A stretch of 8,763 nt of DNA from positions 1-8,763 of the forward strand of contig CAMLOU010000161.1 of the NCBI GenBank assembly GCA_946481735.1. Reading direction: 5' to 3'. Of this stretch, positions 1 to 6,077 are shown one piece after another; position 1 is the stretch's first letter, and the number at the start of each line of letters is the position of its first letter. The DNA is from an uncultured Cellvibrio sp. (GTDB lineage: Bacteria > Pseudomonadota > Gammaproteobacteria > Pseudomonadales > Cellvibrionaceae). The notes under the pieces were generated by a model. That model was not told where the DNA came from, did no database searches, and saw only the letters and a list, made by a program, of their open reading frames with translations. The translations under genes and the position numbers were made by a program.

Positions 1-91
1 GCTGCCGAAGCAACTCGGCCACCTGGGTATTAAGCGCAGGATCATCCTCAACAATCAGGATATGCGCTTTGCGATTCATTGCGGTCAACAT
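1..91 (-). CDS. Response regulator receiver domain, N-terminal fragment
   Basis: The 30 visible codons begin MLTAMNRKAHILIVEDDP and continue with ALNTQVAELLRQ before the window edge. The hydrophobic beta strand HILIV followed by the acidic triplet E15-D16-D17 is the start of a CheY-like receiver domain; these acids bind the magnesium ion used to phosphorylate an aspartate further along, which is not in view. Such proteins take a phosphoryl group from a sensor kinase and usually act on transcription. The start at 91 is preferred over the in-frame ATG at 79 because AGAAG lies a few bases upstream of the former and nothing SD-like precedes the latter. The output domain is out of view, so the subfamily (OmpR, NarL, NtrC or other) and target are unknown. 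The gene is divergent from the phosphopantetheinyl transferase. Confidence 0.8.
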   Translation of the reverse strand, partial: MLTAMNRKAHILIVEDDPALNTQVAELLRQ

Positions 92-144
92 GAGCTTCTA
101 TCCGTAAGGTCCTGTTCGTACGTCCGGCCTAATTAATCCACGAC

Positions 145-158
145 CGGTGTGCGCACCG
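145..158. promoter_or_regulatory. Short inverted repeat in the divergent intergenic region
   Basis: CGGTG and CACCG form perfect 5-bp arms around TGCG, and the centre includes the 8-bp palindrome GTGCGCAC. It sits between the candidate promoter of the response regulator and its start codon, so it could be an operator or a leader hairpin. No known binding motif is recognised. Confidence 0.25.
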
Positions 159-166
159 ATGGCGAA

Positions 167-194
167 ATTGTACATAGCCGCCGAATTAACGCAA
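167..194 (-). promoter_or_regulatory. Possible promoter of the response regulator gene
   Basis: On the - strand TTGCGT (189-194) is followed after 16 bp by TACAAT (167-172). The -10 matches the sigma-70 consensus at 5 of 6 positions but the -35 only at 3 of 6. This would give a 5' leader of about 70 nt. The call rests on the -10 and the position only. Confidence 0.3.
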
Positions 195-294
195 ATGCTA
201 ATTATTATTATTTAGATTAATACACAAAGATTTCAACTATCTTTCGATAACCGCGCAATAACACTCACGTCGCAATAAAGGCAATTACCGCTTC

Positions 295-304
295 AGGAGG
301 GATG
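295..304 (+). promoter_or_regulatory. AGGAGG directly against an upstream ATG
   Basis: A perfect Shine-Dalgarno core AGGAGG (295-300) stands only one base before an ATG at 302 that is in frame with the phosphopantetheinyl transferase. One base is far shorter than the usual 5-9, so efficient initiation here is doubtful. There is no ATG, GTG or TTG at the ideal distance. If used, it adds 26 residues with no resemblance to the family. Confidence 0.4.
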
Positions 305-379
305 CCAGCCGCAGGGGAACATGGGAGAATTCACCACCCCCAACGGACGGATAGCACCAAAACGCCCAGGACCTTATTC

Positions 380-1186
380 ATGCTTACTATCGATTCACAG
401 GCCGTCCATATCTGGATTCTGGATCTGGCCCGCGTCACCGCTCAACCAGCCCTGCTGGAACGCTACCATCCGTTATTGAGCGAGGAAGAAGCCACGCGCC
501 TGGGGCGCTTTGCCTTTCCCAAATTGCAGCAGCATTACCTGGCCACCCGCGCCTTGGTGCGCACCTGCCTCTCCCGCTATGCCGATGTGGCGCCGCACGC
601 GTGGCGCTTTGCCCAACAGCAAAATGGCAAGCCGTATCTGGTCGACAGCCCGGTTCCGCTCTCCTTCAACCTGAGTCATGCGGGCGACCGGGCGGTATTG
701 GCGGTAACGCAAGACAACGCGGTGGGTATTGATATCGAACAGTTATCGCGCAAACGGGACTGGCTGGGTATTGCTGAACATTATTTTCACAGCAGTGAAG
801 TCGATGCACTGAATGCCCTGCCGGAGGCGCAACAGCATGATTATTTTTTTCGGTTGTGGACGTTAAAAGAGGCTTACCTGAAAGCGCGCGGCACCGGTAT
901 CTCCACCGGCCTGGACAAGGCAGCCTTTCAGCTGGATCGCGGTCGGGTGCGCGCGCAATTTGCGCCCGAACTGGCCGTGGAGCCGAGCGAGTGGCATTTT
1001 TTCAATTACCAGCTGGGCGATGAATACAGCTTATCGCTCGCCTGCCATTCGCCGGCATCCAGTACACCGCCGCAGTTGCAGTTCTACCAAAGCTGGCCAT
1101 TGGCGACAGACCAACAGAGTGAGCTGCCGACTGACATCCTGAGCAACCGGCTGAGCGAGCCAGCGGCAGGCGGGCAACCCGCTTGA
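380..1186 (+). CDS. Sfp-type 4'-phosphopantetheinyl transferase
   Basis: Transfers the 4'-phosphopantetheine arm of coenzyme A to a conserved serine of carrier proteins (fatty-acid ACP or PKS/NRPS carriers), in the cytoplasm. From the start at 380 the protein has 268 residues. Family motifs appear in order: GKPYL (83-87), FNLSHAG (96-102), GIDIE (116-120), and WTLKEAYLKARGTGIS (from 160). D118, E120 and E164 are the expected magnesium ligands and K163/K168 the conserved lysines. The start at 380 is chosen because AGGA (368-371) lies 8 bp upstream and the first residues (VHIWILDL) match where Sfp proteins normally begin; an in-frame ATG at 302 would give 294 residues. The tail after about residue 220 is longer than in Sfp and rich in S, P, Q and A. 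The target carrier cannot be told; fabA and fabB downstream make fatty-acid ACP plausible. The Sfp assignment is secure, the start less so. Confidence 0.92.
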   Translation: MLTIDSQAVHIWILDLARVTAQPALLERYHPLLSEEEATRLGRFAFPKLQQHYLATRALVRTCLSRYADVAPHAWRFAQQQNGKPYLVDSPVPLSFNLSHAGDRAVLAVTQDNAVGIDIEQLSRKRDWLGIAEHYFHSSEVDALNALPEAQQHDYFFRLWTLKEAYLKARGTGISTGLDKAAFQLDRGRVRAQFAPELAVEPSEWHFFNYQLGDEYSLSLACHSPASSTPPQLQFYQSWPLATDQQSELPTDILSNRLSEPAAGGQPA

Positions 1187-1211
1187 CAGGCCCGCACCCC
1201 CTGCCTAGGAT
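1183..1211 (+). promoter_or_regulatory. Sigma-70 promoter of the polyprenyl synthase gene
   Basis: TTGACA (1183-1188) is a perfect -35, followed after exactly 17 bp by TAGGAT (1206-1211), a 4-of-6 match to the -10. The predicted start near 1218 leaves a leader of about 45 nt before the ATG at 1265. The -35 overlaps the TGA stop (1184-1186) of the transferase gene, so the two genes need not be co-transcribed. Confidence 0.7.
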
Positions 1212-1264
1212 GCTCGGCGTTAGCGGGGAAGCCCACCGTTCCATTCGTATAAGAAGACCAGCCT

Positions 1265-2227
1265 ATGTTGCCATTTCATGATGCTGTCAAAGAGGATTTT
1301 GCAGCGGTCAATCAACTTATTATCGACCAACTCCATTCCGACGTTGACCTGGTAGAAAATATTGGCCATTACCTGGTGGAAGCCGGTGGCAAGCGCCTGC
1401 GCCCGCTGCTGGTGCTGTTAACTGCCCGAGCACTGGGTTATGACGGCAAACAGCATCTCGACCTCGCGGCCATCATTGAATTTATTCATACCGCCACCTT
1501 ATTACACGATGATGTCGTGGACATGTCGCAACTGCGACGCGGCCGCCCTACCGCCAATGCCAACTGGGGTAACGCGCCCAGTGTGCTGGTGGGTGACTTC
1601 CTCTATTCCCGCGCGTTTCAAATGATGGTCGCTATCGGCAGTATGGATGTGATGGCGATCCTGTCTGATGCGACCAATGTGATCTCCGAGGGCGAAGTCC
1701 AACAGCTGGTAAACGCCAAAAAGCCCGACCTCAGCGAAGCGGATTACCTTACGGTCATTGATAAGAAAACCGCTGTCCTCTTTGCGGCGGCCTGTGAAGT
1801 GGCGGCGGTTCAGAGCGGCGCCTCAACGGCAGTGCGCGCCGCACTTAAAGCCTACGGCCACCATGTGGGTATGGCATTCCAGCTGGTTGACGATGCGCTG
1901 GATTACACCGGCGATGCAGCCACCCTGGGAAAGAACGTGGGTGATGATCTGGCCGAAGGCAAACCGACCCTGCCGCTGATTTATGCCATGGGGGCCGGTT
2001 CTGCCGAACAATCTGCCCTCATCGCGGCGGCCATTCGCCAGGGCGATGCGTCAAAGCTGGCGGACATTCTCGCTATCGTCCAGCAAACCGGTGCCATGAC
2101 CTATACCCTCGACTGCGCCAAACATCAGGTAAACCAGGCCCTCGCACAACTTCGCCTGCTGCCGGATAACCACTACACCCACGCCATGGCGCAGGTTGCA
2201 GAGTTTGCGCTGGGGCGCAACTATTAG
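1265..2227 (+). CDS. ispB: Polyprenyl (probably octaprenyl) diphosphate synthase
   Basis: A trans-prenyltransferase that condenses isopentenyl diphosphate units onto an allylic primer to make the long side chain of ubiquinone. At 320 residues it has the usual length of IspB-type enzymes. Visible motifs: GGKRLRP (41-47) for diphosphate binding; the first aspartate-rich motif DDVVD (82-86) followed by RRGRPTAN; the K168/T169 region in DKKTA; FQLVDDALDY with the second aspartate-rich motif DDALD (209-213); and GKNVGDDLAEGKPTLPL (from 222). Small residues before the first aspartate motif (HTATLL) suit a long-chain product. Chain length (C40 or another) cannot be fixed by eye, so the symbol is by family and lineage. 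AAGAAGA (1251-1257) is a modest ribosome site. No terminator is seen between this gene and fabA, so read-through is possible. Confidence 0.93.
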   Translation: MLPFHDAVKEDFAAVNQLIIDQLHSDVDLVENIGHYLVEAGGKRLRPLLVLLTARALGYDGKQHLDLAAIIEFIHTATLLHDDVVDMSQLRRGRPTANANWGNAPSVLVGDFLYSRAFQMMVAIGSMDVMAILSDATNVISEGEVQQLVNAKKPDLSEADYLTVIDKKTAVLFAAACEVAAVQSGASTAVRAALKAYGHHVGMAFQLVDDALDYTGDAATLGKNVGDDLAEGKPTLPLIYAMGAGSAEQSALIAAAIRQGDASKLADILAIVQQTGAMTYTLDCAKHQVNQALAQLRLLPDNHYTHAMAQVAEFALGRNY

Positions 2228-2268
2228 ATAACTATTAGCGCCCTACCCGCATGCCTGCCCCGTTCAAC

Positions 2269-2296
2269 TGGACAAGTGCCGCACACAGGGTAGAAT
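2269..2296 (+). promoter_or_regulatory. Sigma-70 promoter of fabA
   Basis: TGGACA (2269-2274, 5 of 6) is separated by 16 bp from TAGAAT (2291-2296, 5 of 6). The predicted start near 2303 gives a leader of about 60 nt. The -35 lies inside an imperfect dyad ACTGGACAAGT (2267-2277), a possible but unproven operator. Confidence 0.65.
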
Positions 2297-2361
2297 GCGC
2301 CCTTCGCGGCGGCTATACCTCTTGTCTGGGCGCCACTGAATAACACAACCGAGTCCATTAC

Positions 2362-2886
2362 ATGATCCCTTTTGAACCTAAAAGCTCATACAGCCGTGAA
2401 GACCTGATCGAGTGCGGCAACGGTCGCCTGTTTGGCCCGGGCAACGCGCAATTGCCTATTCCGAATATGTTGATGCTGGACCGTATCGTGCACATCAGCC
2501 AAACCGGTGGTGAATACGGCAAGGGCGAGATTGTTGCCGAACTGGATATCTCCCCTGATTTATGGTTCTTCGATTGCCATTTCCCTGGCGATCCGGTAAT
2601 GCCCGGCTGCCTCGGCCTTGATGCCATGTGGCAACTGGTCGGCTTCTTCCTGGCCTGGCGCGGCAATCCGGGTCGCGGTCGCGCTCTGGGCTGCGGTGAA
2701 GTCAAATTCACCGGCCAGATTCTGCCCACCGCCAAAAAACTCAGCTATCACATCAATCTCAAGCGTGTTATCGAGCGCAAGCTGATCATGGGCATTGCCG
2801 ATGGTCGCGTGTCTGTAGATGGAAAAGACATTTACTTCGCTTACGATCTACGCGTCGGCCTGTTTCAGAACACCGATAACTTCTAA
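2362..2886 (+). CDS. fabA: 3-hydroxydecanoyl-ACP dehydratase/isomerase FabA
   Basis: Dehydrates beta-hydroxyacyl-ACPs and, at C10, isomerises trans-2- to cis-3-decenoyl-ACP, the branch point of anaerobic unsaturated fatty acid synthesis. The 174 residues match the FabA length (E. coli has 172). The active site is clear: H73 in [15 protein letters not shown] and D87 in [10 protein letters not shown], with the GRLFG and [12 protein letters not shown] blocks near the N-terminus and [11 protein letters not shown] at 112-122. The C-terminal part is the single hot-dog fold, without a second domain. The ribosome site is weak (GAG at 2351-2353). It has its own promoter and is followed by fabB after 189 bp. 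The isomerase function, as opposed to plain FabZ, is supported by the FabA-specific motifs and the adjacent fabB. Confidence 0.98.
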   Translation: MIPFEPKSSYSREDLIECGNGRLFGPGNAQLPIPNMLMLDRIVHISQTGGEYGKGEIVAELDISPDLWFFDCHFPGDPVMPGCLGLDAMWQLVGFFLAWRGNPGRGRALGCGEVKFTGQILPTAKKLSYHINLKRVIERKLIMGIADGRVSVDGKDIYFAYDLRVGLFQNTDNF

Positions 2887-2902
2887 GTAGCGCAACTCGC
2901 AC

Positions 2903-2936
2903 GGGCACTTTCCGCAAAATGACGGTCAAAGTGCCC
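2903..2936 (+). terminator. Strong hairpin after fabA, weak U-tract
   Basis: GGGCACTTT (2903-2911) and AAAGTGCCC (2928-2936) are perfect 9-bp arms; inside them CCG (2912-2914) pairs with CGG (2923-2925) around an 8-nt loop, leaving a 2-nt bulge. It begins 16 bp after the fabA stop. The following bases (ACTTTGCAT) are not a proper U-run, so it may be a weak terminator, a 3' stabilising hairpin or an attenuator between fabA and fabB. Confidence 0.5.
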
Positions 2937-2979
2937 ACTTTGCATAAGTGATCCGGGATGCATTCAGATGATAGTTGTA

Positions 2980-2988
2980 TGTCATAAT
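2980..2988 (+). promoter_or_regulatory. Extended -10 promoter candidate for fabB
   Basis: TGT immediately before CATAAT (2983-2988, 5 of 6 match) forms an extended -10 element. No good -35 exists at 16-18 bp, which is typical of this promoter class. Predicted start near 2995, leader about 80 nt. Confidence 0.45.
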
Positions 2989-2997
2989 TGCGCCCAC

Positions 2998-3010
2998 TCA
3001 ACCGGGTTGA
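2998..3010. promoter_or_regulatory. 13-bp palindrome at the predicted fabB transcription start
   Basis: TCAACC-G-GGTTGA is a perfect hyphenated palindrome just downstream of the fabB -10, a position suited to a repressor operator. TCAACTGG at 2264-2271, overlapping the fabA -35, resembles its left half. Unsaturated fatty acid genes are commonly repressed by TetR-type regulators (FabR, DesT), but I cannot match this to their known sites. Confidence 0.3.
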
Positions 3011-3030
3011 CCGAGAGACAAGCGTTAGTC

Positions 3031-3038
3031 TTGTACAA
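3031..3038. promoter_or_regulatory. TTGTACAA palindrome in the fabB leader
   Basis: A perfect 8-bp palindrome 37 bp before the fabB start, in the untranslated leader. It could be part of an operator; it is short enough to be chance. Confidence 0.2.
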
Positions 3039-3075
3039 AAAAGAGAAGGCTCTGTAAATACATAAGAGGTAGCCT

Positions 3076-4290
3076 ATGAGACGCGTTGTAGTTACCGGTA
3101 TGGGCATTGTGTCCTGTCTGGGTAATGACAAAACTGCCGTGCTGGACGCCCTGCGCGCCGGCCGCTCCGGCATTAAATTTCAGGAGACCTATAAGGAAAT
3201 GGGGTTTCGCAGCCACGTGGCTGGCTCCGTCGATATCAATCTCGCCGAACTGATTGATCGGAAGGTTTTACGTTTTATGGGTGATGCAGCAGCATTCGCC
3301 TATATCTCCATGCAGCAGGCCATTACTGACGCCGGCTTGAGTGAAGATCAGGTATCCAACGAGCGCACCGGTATCATCATGGGTTCTGGCGGTGCATCGT
3401 CCATGAACCTGGTCGAAGCGGCGGATATCCTGCGCGAAAAAGGCCTCAAGCGCGTCGGCCCTTACCGGGTCACCCAGACCATGGGCAGCACCACGTCCGC
3501 CTGCCTGGCTACCCCCTTCAAGATCAAGGGAGTTAACTATTCCATTTCTTCTGCCTGCGCCACCAGTGCCCACTGTATTGGCAATGCCATGGAGCAAATC
3601 CAGCTAGGCAAACAGGACGTCATCTTTGCCGGTGGCGGCGAGGAAGAACACTGGACGCTGACCTGCCTGTTCGATGCCATGGGTGCCTTGTCCACCAAAT
3701 ACAACGAAACCCCTGACAAAGCCTCGCGCGCCTACGATGCCGAGCGGGACGGTTTTGTGATTGCCGGCGGCGGCGGTTGCCTGGTACTGGAAGAACTGGA
3801 ACATGCCAAAGCGCGCGGCGCGAAGATTTATGCGGAGTTGGTGGGCTACGGTGCAAATTCGGACGGTTACGACATGGTCGCGCCCTCCGGTGAAGGTGCC
3901 GTCCGCTGTATGAAGCAGGCGCTGGCCACCACTGAAGGCAAGATCGACTACATCAATTCCCACGGCACCAGCACGCCCGTTGGCGACCTGGCCGAACTGA
4001 AAGCCATTAAAGCCGCCTTCGGCGATGCCATCCCGCCCATCAGCTCAACCAAATCACTGACCGGCCACTCTTTGGGTGCGACGGGTGTGCAGGAAGCGAT
4101 TTACTCGCTCTTGATGATGCAGAACAATTTTATCTGCGCCTCGGCCAATATCGAGCAACTGGATGCGGAAGCTGATGGTATGCCGATCGTGCTGCAACGC
4201 CAGGACAACGTACGTCTTGAGCGGGTGATGTCCAATAGCTTCGGCTTTGGTGGCACCAATGCTTGTCTGGTGTTTCAGCGCTACGAATAA
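3076..4290 (+). CDS. fabB: 3-oxoacyl-ACP synthase I FabB
   Basis: Decarboxylative Claisen condensation of malonyl-ACP with acyl-ACP; FabB is the enzyme that elongates cis-3-decenoyl-ACP made by FabA. The 404 residues match E. coli FabB (406). The thiolase fold Cys-His-His triad is present: C161 in [10 protein letters not shown]296 in [11 protein letters not shown] and H331 in [14 protein letters not shown], with K326 before it. The glycine-rich [11 protein letters not shown] near the C-terminus is also intact, and the start [13 protein letters not shown] is canonical. AGAGG (3065-3069) six bases before the ATG is a good ribosome site. FabB rather than FabF is favoured by length, the [18 protein letters not shown] and [20 protein letters not shown] blocks, and pairing with fabA. 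The gene ends just before an intrinsic terminator. Confidence 0.98.
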   Translation: MRRVVVTGMGIVSCLGNDKTAVLDALRAGRSGIKFQETYKEMGFRSHVAGSVDINLAELIDRKVLRFMGDAAAFAYISMQQAITDAGLSEDQVSNERTGIIMGSGGASSMNLVEAADILREKGLKRVGPYRVTQTMGSTTSACLATPFKIKGVNYSISSACATSAHCIGNAMEQIQLGKQDVIFAGGGEEEHWTLTCLFDAMGALSTKYNETPDKASRAYDAERDGFVIAGGGGCLVLEELEHAKARGAKIYAELVGYGANSDGYDMVAPSGEGAVRCMKQALATTEGKIDYINSHGTSTPVGDLAELKAIKAAFGDAIPPISSTKSLTGHSLGATGVQEAIYSLLMMQNNFICASANIEQLDAEADGMPIVLQRQDNVRLERVMSNSFGFGGTNACLVFQRYE

Positions 4291-4312
4291 ATATTCGTGT
4301 GATCAGCCAATG

Positions 4313-4340
4313 AAAAAGCCCCGTTAATCGGGGCTTTTTT
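4313..4340 (+). terminator. Bidirectional intrinsic terminator after fabB
   Basis: GCCCCG (4318-4323) and CGGGGC (4329-4334) pair around the loop TTAAT, with AAAAA before and TTTTTT after. It lies 22 bp after the fabB stop and can also act on - strand transcripts coming from the convergent gene. Confidence 0.93.
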
Positions 4341-4366
4341 GTATCGGTTCGTCTTGTATTTGTCCT

Positions 4367-4459
4367 GTAGGTCGCATTAGGCGCGCAAGCGCCGTAATCC
4401 GACAAGTATTTGCAATTAAATGAATTTTTGTCAGATTACGCTACGCTAATCCGACCTAC
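4367..4459. repeat. REPIN/BIME-like pair of inverted GTAG REP hairpins
   Basis: The element starts with GTAGGTCGCATTAG (4367-4380) and ends with its inverse CTAATCCGACCTAC (4446-4459), 14-bp terminal repeats with one mismatch. The left unit has GTAG, then arms GTCGCATTA (4371-4379) and TAATCCGAC (4395-4403) with inner GGCGC/GCGCC around GCAA. The right unit, read on the - strand, has GTAG, then arms at 4447-4455 and 4430-4438 around an 8-nt loop. A 25-bp AT-rich linker lies between. A GTAG head plus hairpin is the hallmark of REPs mobilised by RAYT transposases; two in inverted order make a REPIN. It lies between convergent genes, the usual site for such elements. No transposase is in the window. 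Confidence 0.75.
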
Positions 4460-4474
4460 TTCAACCAGCCCGCT

Positions 4475-5347
4475 TCACGCGTCAACGTGGGAGTGCAGCC
4501 ACTGTTTGACCATGGGCAGTAAACTCGGTCGCCAGGTGCGCGCCTGGATACCAAAATAATCCCGCACCCGTCGTGCGCTCAATACGGCGCTGACCGGTTC
4601 ATTTTCCGGCAGCTGGTCGATGATATCCAGCTCAACACTCTCCGGCAGAATCTGTTGTTGCTTGAGCACCTGCAATACCTGGTCGGCAAATTCTGCTTCG
4701 CTGCAGGCATCGCTGGTGCAGTAATGCATCACGCCCCAGTTTTCCGCACCGCAACTGATCTGCTTTGCCATGGCCACCGCCACCCGCGCCGCATCGGACA
4801 GCGCCGTTGGTGCGCCGCGCAGGCGGCTACTTACGGTGATGTGTTGTTTATCCACCAACTCGCGCAACAAACGGCTCAGGTGGTTTTCACCATAGCTGCC
4901 AACTACCCAGCTCAACCGCAAGGCAATCCATTTGGTCAGTTGCTGCTCAATACTTTGCTCGGCCGTTAAAAACGCGCGCCCGGCATCGCTGTTGGGTTCC
5001 GGTACATCTTTTTCACTGTGGATACTTTTGTTATCGCCACCAAAGACTTTGTAACTGGAGAGGTGAATCAGCGGAATATTATTGGGCGCGCAGGCCGCTG
5101 CGATCTGTTGGGCAACCAATGTCAGCTGGGCTTGCTGGGGGGCGCTGGGAATGTCCTCCCAACCGGCGCAATTGATAACCACATCCGGGCGCAGCAGGCG
5201 CACATATTGCGTGACCGATGCGGGCTTGTGCCAATCCAGCTCACCGGGTTTAGGCACGAACAAATTGAACGCCTCGCGCTCAAGCTCGTGCTCGATAGCA
5301 CTGCCAATGGCATTGCTGGCATCGGTTAGCAATAGCTTTAACGACAT
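4475..5347 (-). CDS. RmlD-like SDR homologue, catalytic residues apparently lost
   Basis: A 290-residue cytoplasmic protein of the RmlD (dTDP-4-dehydrorhamnose reductase) branch of the extended short-chain dehydrogenases. Family landmarks align along the whole length: LRPDVVINCAGWED (52-65), PLIHLSSYKVFGG (92-104), ALRLSWVVGSYGENHLSRLL (142-161), ITVSSRLRGAPTALSDAA (170-187). However, the dinucleotide-binding loop reads TDASNAIG (8-15), keeping only the last of the usual glycines, and the YxxxK catalytic pair is replaced: by alignment Tyr becomes A122 and Lys becomes F126 in SDAGRAFLTAEQ. It may be a non-catalytic binding or regulatory protein, as with MAT2B, an RmlD-type regulatory subunit. 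AGGTG (5351-5355) is a good ribosome site for the start at 5347. It is separated from greA by a strong terminator, so it is probably transcribed separately. No rhamnose genes are nearby. The true function is unknown. Confidence 0.85.
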   Translation of the reverse strand: MSLKLLLTDASNAIGSAIEHELEREAFNLFVPKPGELDWHKPASVTQYVRLLRPDVVINCAGWEDIPSAPQQAQLTLVAQQIAAACAPNNIPLIHLSSYKVFGGDNKSIHSEKDVPEPNSDAGRAFLTAEQSIEQQLTKWIALRLSWVVGSYGENHLSRLLRELVDKQHITVSSRLRGAPTALSDAARVAVAMAKQISCGAENWGVMHYCTSDACSEAEFADQVLQVLKQQQILPESVELDIIDQLPENEPVSAVLSARRVRDYFGIQARTWRPSLLPMVKQWLHSHVDA

Positions 5348-5435
5348 AACACCTCATCCAATGGGGATAGGAAACAACCCGTTTTTATCATCACTCAAGG
5401 CCGACAGTAAACATGTGCGCGAAGCCGTCAGGCTT

Positions 5436-5441
5436 TTTATA
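5436..5441 (-). promoter_or_regulatory. Possible -10 of the RmlD-like gene
   Basis: On the - strand TATAAA follows TTATTGTTTTG in the only AT-rich part of the greA to RmlD-like spacer, about 90 bp before the start codon. A CTGACA box upstream is only 13 bp away, too close for a standard -35, so the call is weak. Confidence 0.25.
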
Positions 5442-5536
5442 CAAAACAATAACTTGTCAGCAGAATGTCATCCATATTAGCAGCTTCATCGTCCGCGAAT
5501 GTACTGGCGATGTGTAACAAACCTGTGCGGTAGTGC

Positions 5537-5573
5537 AAAAATGAAAAGGCCGATTGGGTGTCCAATCGGCCTT
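5537..5573 (-). terminator. Intrinsic terminator of the carB-greA operon
   Basis: AAGGCCGATTGG (5546-5557) and CCAATCGGCCTT (5562-5573) form a perfect 12-bp stem with a 4-nt loop. On the - strand it is followed by the T-rich run TTTTCATTTTT. It starts 24 bp after the greA stop, so it closes that operon and isolates the RmlD-like gene. Confidence 0.93.
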
Positions 5574-5597
5574 GTCGATACACGCCGTAGCGATCAA

Positions 5598-6077
5598 TCA
5601 GATGTGCGCTACCGTTTCAATCTCATATTCCGCATCGCCACCCGGTGCGCGGACTACTACCACATCGCCCTCTTCCTTGCCGACAAGCGCGCGGGCAATC
5701 GGCGAGTTCACCGAAATTTTGTTGGCTTTTACATCGGCTTCATCGTCACCGACAATCTGGTACGTCATCGACTGGTCGTTCTCCAGGTTGGTGATGGTTA
5801 CCGTCGTGCCGAAGATAACTTTACCGGTATGCGGTATGGTCTTTACGTCGATGATCTGCGCGTTACTCAGCTTGGATTCGATCTCCTGAATACGGCCTTC
5901 GCAAAAACTTTGCTGTTCGCGCGCCGCAGAGTACTCCGCGTTTTCTTTCAGGTCGCCATGCTCCCGCGCTTCGGCAATGGCCTGCACGATACGGGGACGC
6001 TGGACCTTTTTCAGGTCTTCCAATTCAAGGCGCAATTTTTCAGCGCCCTGGATAGTCATCGGAAATTTTGTACTCAT
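5598..6077 (-). CDS. greA: Transcription elongation factor GreA
   Basis: Binds RNA polymerase through the secondary channel and stimulates cleavage of backtracked RNA, rescuing stalled complexes. The 159 residues match GreA (158 in E. coli). The N-terminal coiled coil (about 1-76) carries at its tip [14 protein letters not shown], with the acidic D42 and E45 that position the catalytic magnesium. The C-terminal FKBP-like domain contains [20 protein letters not shown] and [16 protein letters not shown]. The start at 6077 is chosen over the in-frame ATG at 6149 because it gives the canonical N-terminus ([15 protein letters not shown]), has AGAGGA (6085-6090) seven bases upstream, and avoids a 24-residue extension buried in carB. 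Its ATG overlaps the carB TGA (ATGA), implying translational coupling. The longer basic GreA-type coil tip and the carB neighbour support GreA over GreB. Confidence 0.98.
   Translation of the reverse strand: MSTKFPMTIQGAEKLRLELEDLKKVQRPRIVQAIAEAREHGDLKENAEYSAAREQQSFCEGRIQEIESKLSNAQIIDVKTIPHTGKVIFGTTVTITNLENDQSMTYQIVGDDEADVKANKISVNSPIARALVGKEEGDVVVVRAPGGDAEYEIETVAHI

Noticed and set aside
321..479. A 52-codon + strand frame beginning MGEFTTPNGR
   Set aside because: It overlaps the transferase gene in another frame, ends shortly inside it and resembles nothing I know; the GGGGA upstream is too close to be a good ribosome site.
2219..2238. AACTATTAG repeated at the end of the ispB gene
   Set aside because: Two 9-bp copies 2 bp apart in AT-rich sequence are most simply a small slippage duplication with no evident role.
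2297..2333. GCGCCC and GGGCGC in the fabA leader as a possible riboswitch or hairpin
   Set aside because: Only 6 bp with a 25-nt loop and no known riboswitch architecture.
3007..3035. TTGACC as a -35 for fabB
   Set aside because: No acceptable -10 lies 16-18 bp downstream; the extended -10 at 2980-2988 is better.
5422..5438. AAGCC-gtca-GGCTT followed by TTT, a small + strand terminator-like hairpin
   Set aside because: The stem is only 5 bp and there is no + strand gene upstream for it to terminate.
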